From the NCBI GenBank assembly GCA_963693085.1, contig OY856410.1, positions 884,146,835 through 884,210,834 on the forward strand: a stretch of DNA of 64,000 nucleotides, given 5' to 3'. The translations under genes and the position numbers were made by a program. Source of the DNA: Alisma plantago-aquatica (Eukaryota; Streptophyta; Magnoliopsida; Alismatales; Alismataceae). Below are positions 59,277 to 64,000 of this stretch, one piece after another. Numbering within the stretch: position 1 is the stretch's first letter; the number at the start of each line of letters is the position of its first letter. A model generated the notes under the pieces. It was not told where the DNA came from and ran no database searches. It saw only the letters and a program-made list of their open reading frames with translations.

Positions 59277-61449
59277 ATAATCTTATGTGTGCTCAAGAAC
59301 ACATGTCGCCCACTCGTTCCGTACCTCATCAATTTCTTCTTGGTTGAAGCAACAACCAATATACTTCGAATAATATTGTAATCATATGACAAATATATCA
59401 ACATATTGTGATTTTTTCAATTTATTTAGAAATTTGAACAAAATAAAAGAATATAATGTTAAGTAGCTTACACATTCAGGAATATTTCTATTTCTCGCAT
59501 CAAAGATGTCTTTCATATACTTCAGCACATAATACCCGCAATCTGTATTGTTCGGCTATTTTGGACACTGTACAAAATAAATATTAATTTGTTATCCAAA
59601 TAATTGTGAGAACTTGTTAGCAAATAAGAGGATGGAAAGGTATAAATAGCTAGAAAACTTAATAAAAGGTATGTGTAAACATAATCAAAAATTCTATAAG
59701 AGTGAAAAGGCATGGTTTATTGCTGAAGAAGGCGTGGTTTATATGCCATACTGGATGATGCAAAACTTGCTCTTGCAAGAGGGGGATTTTGTAAGAGTGA
59801 AGAATGCCGCCCTTCCAAAAGGAACCTTTGTTAAACTGCAGCCTCACAACATTTAAATTCAATTCAAGTAGACCACTGTCAAGCAAACAATCATTAAACT
59901 CCTGCATACATTCTAGAAAAAGGCTCTTTACAAACTTATTAAATGTCCTTACAATTGGGATCTACCTATAGGGTCTACTTGTAAACCCAAAGTGTAATAT
60001 CTTGTTTCAAAGGATAATTCCCGAGCAACTTGATGATATTGACCCAAAGAAGATATAATCGATATATGTAAAAATAAGAGCATTTGTAAAAATAAGACCA
60101 TATCAAATCAAGTAGCAAAATCTGAAGAAACTAGAACAACACTTCTATTGGTGAATCAAAAAGTAGTATTTTTCTGGATCAAAATGGTAAATTACCTTAA
60201 TAATTTCCCATTTCAAATTCTTCCTATATTGCACATCTCTCTTTTGATAAACTTTATGAGTCATATTCAAATTCATATCAAGAATTCTATGCATTAGTAA
60301 CCATATATGGAACTTTCAATACATGTATTATGTAATTGAAATTGTTTTATGAAGTACTTACAACTGCATGAGTTTTTCCACGTTCCCACATAATTTTTCT
60401 CGTAACGGTTAAAGATAGTGGCACTTACCCCACATAGGGTAGAAGACGTAAAGTATCCAATGTCCCCTACGCATACATGAGTATTACATTTTAAGATTAA
60501 TGTATTTTTAAGCAACATTTAAAGTAAACAAATAACAGACAATCACTCTAATGAACTGATCTGCTATGTACTGTGCATGAGTCTCCACTTTATCATTGTA
60601 TAACAGATCTATAAAATGTGGACATATAAATCCAAATATATTAAATACATTTCCCAAGGTCACTTTGTTGAACAAATTCCTACAAAAAAACACATATTTA
60701 GTCTTTGTACTTGTATAGAAACTTGCATAGAAACACATATTTAGTCTTTGTACTTGTACAGAAACTTGTATAGAAACACATATTACTCGTATAGAAACTT
60801 ACTTTATGTACACTGATATGTGCGAGGCTTCTAGTTGTTCTTTATCATGGCATATTTTAACCAATTCCGGTGTGATAATCAGCTCATGTGTGTAATCTAC
60901 TACATCTTCAGACATCTGAAGAGAGATGTTATGATTCTCATCATCTTCCACATACACCATCAATAGTTTCAACTTCGTTGGAGGCTTTTTGCATGTCGGC
61001 TTGATGGGACTTGAGACTTCATCATAGTTTTTTCTAGTTTTTGAATTTCCTATTTGTGTGCTTATTGATTCCCTCACTTTTCTTTGAGACAATGAGTCTT
61101 GGGATTCGTTGCATATGATTATAAAAATAAAAAATATAGTTTATTAATATACATGATTCATTTCAATAAATTAATAAAAACATTGTCAAGTTATCACATA
61201 TACCTTCATATTTATTTTGATCAATTCTATAGGCCAAGGAAGGTAGGTGCCTATTCTTTGACAAACTTGATAAACTTTAGCGATATCTAAAGGTATTGGC
61301 ACACTTTCTTCAGGCATCAACAAGGTATCAATTATCACTTTTTTGTGTTTTGGATCCAATGCCACATTGTGAAGGATAATTGGCTCATTTATATGAGATA
61401 TATACACCCTTCCATCAACTACTGAACATAATGGATTATCTAACATCAA
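59277..61449 (-). pseudogene. CACTA accessory gene remnant: DUF8039-like region and Ulp1-like protease
   Basis: The minus-strand order matches CACTA 1. 61449-61190: DUF8039-like region (VDGRVYISHIN, LHNVALDPKHKKVIID, RIGTYLPWPIELI). 61092-60799: linker and ELVKICHDKEQLEASHISVY. 60700-60540: NVFNIFGFICPHF and AQYIADQFI, the usual start of the plant transposon Ulp1 region. About 60250-60180: RKNLKWEIIKV. About 59575-59470: CPK, then TDCGYYVLKYMKDI with the catalytic Cys codon at 59538-59540. 59350-59277: EEIDEVRNEWATCV, the C-terminal end. Exons are separated by AT-rich introns, one span containing the UFD1 fragment. The His block is unclear. Probably broken, but several exons are well preserved. 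Confidence 0.7.
59710..59850 (+). pseudogene. UFD1: Captured UFD1 exon fragment
   Basis: About 46 uninterrupted codons read [20 protein letters not shown], then [10 protein letters not shown] and [13 protein letters not shown], before a TAA. This is the double-psi barrel segment of UFD1, the ubiquitin-binding partner of CDC48/p97-NPL4 in protein degradation; plant UFD1 has almost the same residues in this segment. Only one exon-sized piece is present. It lies antisense to the CACTA 2 accessory gene, between two of its Ulp1 exons. Sequence before 59710 does not match UFD1, so one edge may be an old exon border. Not a working gene. Confidence 0.85.
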
Positions 61450-61559
61450 AATACACTTGTAAAAGCCCTACAAAAATCTCAAATATAGATATTGTTAACA
61501 TGAGAAATCACAATCTCTAAAATTTACTACATAACAGACTTGTTGATTACCTCAGGTAG

Positions 61560-61810
61560 ATGTGAGAATTGTGCAAGTGGGCAATTAGATTTGGAAGGAC
61601 AAACGGGCAGAGGAAGGATGGATGGGCGGAAGAAGGATGACCGGAGGGAGACTTTGGCCCATTCGTGGGAGACTTCAGCGACAGAGGGGTGCCGGAGGAG
61701 GGGATCGTTGGACTAAAGATGCGCGTGCGGGAGACAGTCGGGATCGCTCCTTCTTTTAGATAGTGGAAGGGCTTGTTTAGTGTGGGAGAAGTTGGATCCC
61801 CCGCTGAGAA
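61560..61810. other. GC-rich segment in CACTA 2
   Basis: The sequence is rich in GGA/GGG and CCG with words such as GGGCGGAAGAAGGATGA, unlike its AT-rich flanks. On the minus strand it has coding-like composition without a recognised match. It could be a 5' exon of the accessory gene, comparable to the GC-rich leader in CACTA 1, or another captured host fragment. Confidence 0.4.
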
Positions 61811-61991
61811 GAGGAAACAAAACTCAAAACCTCTGCATGACTAATATATATGTAGGTTAATTAATTTTTTTAAAATAACATGTAAATATATGTAGGTTAA
61901 TTAGTTATTTAGTGAAAAACTATCATTGTCATGACCACATAAAATTTAATTTTGTTCAAGAGACATCTCAAACAAAAATCCACCCATATTG

Positions 61992-62232
61992 CCAGTGAGG
62001 TAGTAGTTTGGGTGGTTAAAAGGTCGGCTCCCCAATAAAGGGACCCTGGTTCAAAACTCATCTCCTCGGAAATCGATTTGTCCCGTCACATAGGCCGGCA
62101 CAATGTGTGATTTAAATGTTCTCCCCGTTGTGCGGGTAGGCAGGGGGGGACCAAGGGTTTACACCGCTAGGGTGGGTCTCGCTTAATCGCGGATCTTCCT
62201 CAAGGGTGGTTACCACATATCTATAAAAAAAA
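61992..62232 (+). mobile_element. tRNA-derived SINE, 241 bp
   Basis: Bounded by a perfect 8-bp duplication, CCATATTG (61984-61991 and 62233-62240). A box-A-like word TAGTTTGGGTGG (62004-62015) and a box-B-like word GGTTCAAAACTC (62048-62059) are 33 bp apart, as in an internal RNA polymerase III promoter. The body contains GGGTTTACACCGC and CTTAATCGCGGATC, and the 3' end is an A-rich tail (ATAAAAAAAA). The box spacing and tail fit a tRNA-derived SINE; similarity to Au-type plant SINEs is an impression only. Confidence 0.8.
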
Positions 62233-62240
62233 CCATATTG

Positions 62241-62749
62241 AGAAAATTAAATTGCAAAAAAGAACTTGTACCCATATTTGACTATAATTTTATAAAAAAA
62301 TCATGATCTGATTACATGTTCATGAAAAAATTCTATAAAAAGAAATAGCGTCCGGCTCGGTTCACAGTATATAATAAGAAGTAGGAGTCTATTGTAGATA
62401 CAACAACATGTATAGCTTGTTGCATAGTCACAAATTCAGCATTCAGCATTATTTGGTGAGGTTGAAAATTTACGTATTCGGGAATTATGTGGGAACTTCG
62501 GATAAAAAAGGCAAAGATATGATAATAGTTTCGATCAACCATTCTGGAAAAAAATGGATACAATTCAGATATATATATATATATACAAATTTTACTTGGT
62601 AATTTGGTACAAAAAGTTCAACAATTATCAAGATTCATACATGTACATAAAACTACAACGTTACCACAATGGTCAATTTGGTAAAATCATAGCTGTAGAA
62701 TTTAGTTGAGAAACAAAAATATGTACAATTGATAAACATCGACTTTTAA
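62241..62749. other. AT-rich sequence, nothing recognised
   Basis: No gene seen; a short TA microsatellite lies at 62570-62584. Presumably intron or deleted transposase region of CACTA 2. Confidence 0.4.
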
Positions 62750-62960
62750 GGGTCTGACTGGTTTGGTGTAACTGAAATTTCCCTGGAACTCATTTTCCTG
62801 GAAGGCTCCGATTGGTTCAGTGTAAGTAGAGTTTTTTTGGAAGGAAGTGCAGTTCCTAGAAATTGAGTCCAGATGATTGGTTTAAAAATCAAAGTTTTTC
62901 AGGAAAATGAGTTCCATGTGATTGGTTTGCTGTAATTTTATTACACTACATGAAATGTAA
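62750..62960 (+). repeat. Short dispersed repeat, copy D
   Basis: Starts GGGTCTGACTGGTTTGGTGT, has an inner CCGATTGGTTCAGTGTAAG repeat of the start, and ends with CCATGTGATTGGTTTGCTG. It shares the order of words with copies B and C. Terminal inverted repeats were not established. Confidence 0.55.
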
Positions 62961-63299
62961 TGTACCACAAACATCACAAACTTTATATTTTGCAAATTAT
63001 ATCATATCTATTTTAAATAGAACTTCATAAGCAACAAAGTATTATTCATAGGCTTATCCCTAAGTACATATGATTTTTTAATACATGGATAATTTCGATG
63101 TCGTCTCTTGCTCAAGATCAACATGATCATCATTATCAAAATGACATATGTTTGTTGACGTTCCTTACAACCAATATAATCAGCCATCTACATAAAAAAG
63201 AAAATAATCCATATATGTTTAAACAAAATTTCTATGCAAACAAGTGATATTACATAAGTTATACTGATGTTTAATCAGTAGTAGAACTGTATTTTGCTT

Positions 63300-63564
63300 T
63301 ACAAAATTTATATGATACGAAGAATATGACAGTCACCCAAATACTATTTGGTAAGAATCCCTTAATGACATGTTCATAAACATCTTCCTTTGATTTTAAA
63401 TACCTATTGCTACAAGTTTTGCATGGACACAACAATTGATTGCTTCTTAAAGGCCTTTGATGAAAAAGAGCATAGTATATGAATGCAGACAGCCCCTCTC
63501 GAAAGTCTTTACTAAGGAAACATCTTTCAATGTACATCCAACTCCTATAGGCTAAGTAATCCAT
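63300..63564 (-). pseudogene. Transposase-associated domain (N-terminus of a CACTA TNP2-type transposase)
   Basis: From 63564 the minus strand reads RSWMYIERCFLSKDFREGLS, FIYYALFH, then the zinc-binding-like LCPCKTCSNRYLKSKEDVYE and HVIKGFLPNSIW. This matches the transposase-associated domain (RSWM at the start, CPC--C-N and HL---GF at the end) that precedes the DDE domain of plant En/Spm TNP2 transposases. Beyond about 63350 the match ends. The catalytic domain is not found between here and 61.8 kb, so the transposase is a fragment. Orientation agrees with the Ulp1-like gene downstream. Confidence 0.75.
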
Positions 63565-64000
63565 CTACAAAAATAATAAATAATATATTTAGTATCATAG
63601 TAGGAAAATAAGTTGATCATCCATATGACAACAATAAAAATACTTCTCTAGATATTTTGTTGAACTCCTTTTCCCTAGATTGCAAGATACATTCTCAAAT
63701 AAATTTTTATTGGAGATATGCCTATTTTAAATAATCTTCTTTTTTATGATATTTTTTTGCATCTAACATAGCACATAAAGTTGAGCATTTCAAATTGTAT
63801 TGAATGTGTTATTGAAATTAGGAATTTATTAATTTGTTTTTATCTTCTTTAAATCTTCATGTTCTAATGTGTAACAACATGACATTATTCAACATTACAA
63901 TATCTTCATCATTAAATGAAAACAATGATCAACTAAGATCATTTGACTTAACTAAAATAGCATTATATTAAAGAGTTGTATTTGAATTATGACTATGCCA
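63565..64000. other. AT-rich sequence to the window end, nothing recognised
   Basis: Presumably the interior or 5' region of CACTA 2; no TIR or subterminal repeats were seen. Confidence 0.4.

Larger units (their letters stand above)
58318..64000 (-). mobile_element. CACTA (En/Spm) transposon 2, open at the window edge
   Basis: The left terminus CACTACTACAAAAAATGC at 58318 is a standard CACTA end, followed by about 650 bp of short inverted subterminal repeats. Genes are on the minus strand, so this is the 3' end. Recognised parts: Ulp1-like gene remnants, DUF8039-like region, a GC-rich segment, and a transposase-associated domain near 63.5 kb. Most of the TNP2 transposase is missing. A SINE, a short dispersed repeat and a UFD1 exon fragment lie inside. 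The other end was not seen within the window. Confidence 0.75.

Noticed and set aside
59659..59907. Minus-strand ORF over the UFD1 fragment as a transposon exon
   Set aside because: It is the complement of the plus-strand UFD1 match and resembles no transposon protein.

Overview
The window reads as a transposon-dominated stretch of a plant nuclear genome: AT-rich, with no intact host gene, and built from nested mobile elements. Every class seen is plant-type: an Athila-like Ty3/gypsy element with a gene in the env position, Ty1/copia remnants, two CACTA (En/Spm) elements carrying Ulp1-like protease genes, hAT relics and MITEs, LINE fragments and a tRNA-derived SINE. The species cannot be named from this sequence. 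No rRNA, tRNA or CRISPR locus was seen.

Layout. 1-7.1 kb: LINE ORF1 remnant (minus), a 696-bp hAT-type MITE, a decayed hAT transposase gene, and a LINE 3' end (plus). 7.1-24.0 kb: one Athila-like element (7143-23973, flanked by TACGC/TACGG). Its 5' LTR is fused to gag by a deletion; pol is long and mostly readable; then comes an array of paired near-palindromes, a TATA box and a broken env-position gene. Its 3' LTR is split by a 5.2-kb minus-strand LTR-like insertion with a perfect ATTAT duplication. 24.0-27.3 kb: decayed copia pol, minus strand. 27.3-30.7 kb: second copy of the MITE/hAT-transposase block of the first 5 kb. 31.9-53.7 kb: two diverged 4.6-5.3-kb non-coding direct repeats flank a copia element (36473-48355), whose integrase gene was split by a 6.9-kb CACTA element with clean GGA duplications. 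53.7-58.3 kb: non-coding, with short dispersed repeats and a hAT-like MITE. 58.3 kb to the end: a second CACTA element, still open at the window edge, carrying Ulp1-like and transposase-associated remnants, a SINE, and an antisense exon fragment of the host gene UFD1.

Most notable signals. (1) In the Athila-like element, a 15-bp near-palindrome (GTCGATA N TATCGAC and one-base variants) occurs in pairs whose starts are 19 or 21 bp apart. Seven such pairs lie just upstream of a TATA box and the env-position gene; the LTRs carry the same paired sites. This looks like a regulatory array and an internal promoter. (2) Thirteen of the fifteen in-frame stops counted in that element's frame-1 coding region are TAG, which fits deamination at CHG methylation sites. 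(3) A 193-bp near-perfect foldback lies upstream of the first recognised exon of the first CACTA gene, inside 49-bp direct repeats. (4) The second CACTA element carries a UFD1 fragment antisense within the span of its own protease gene.
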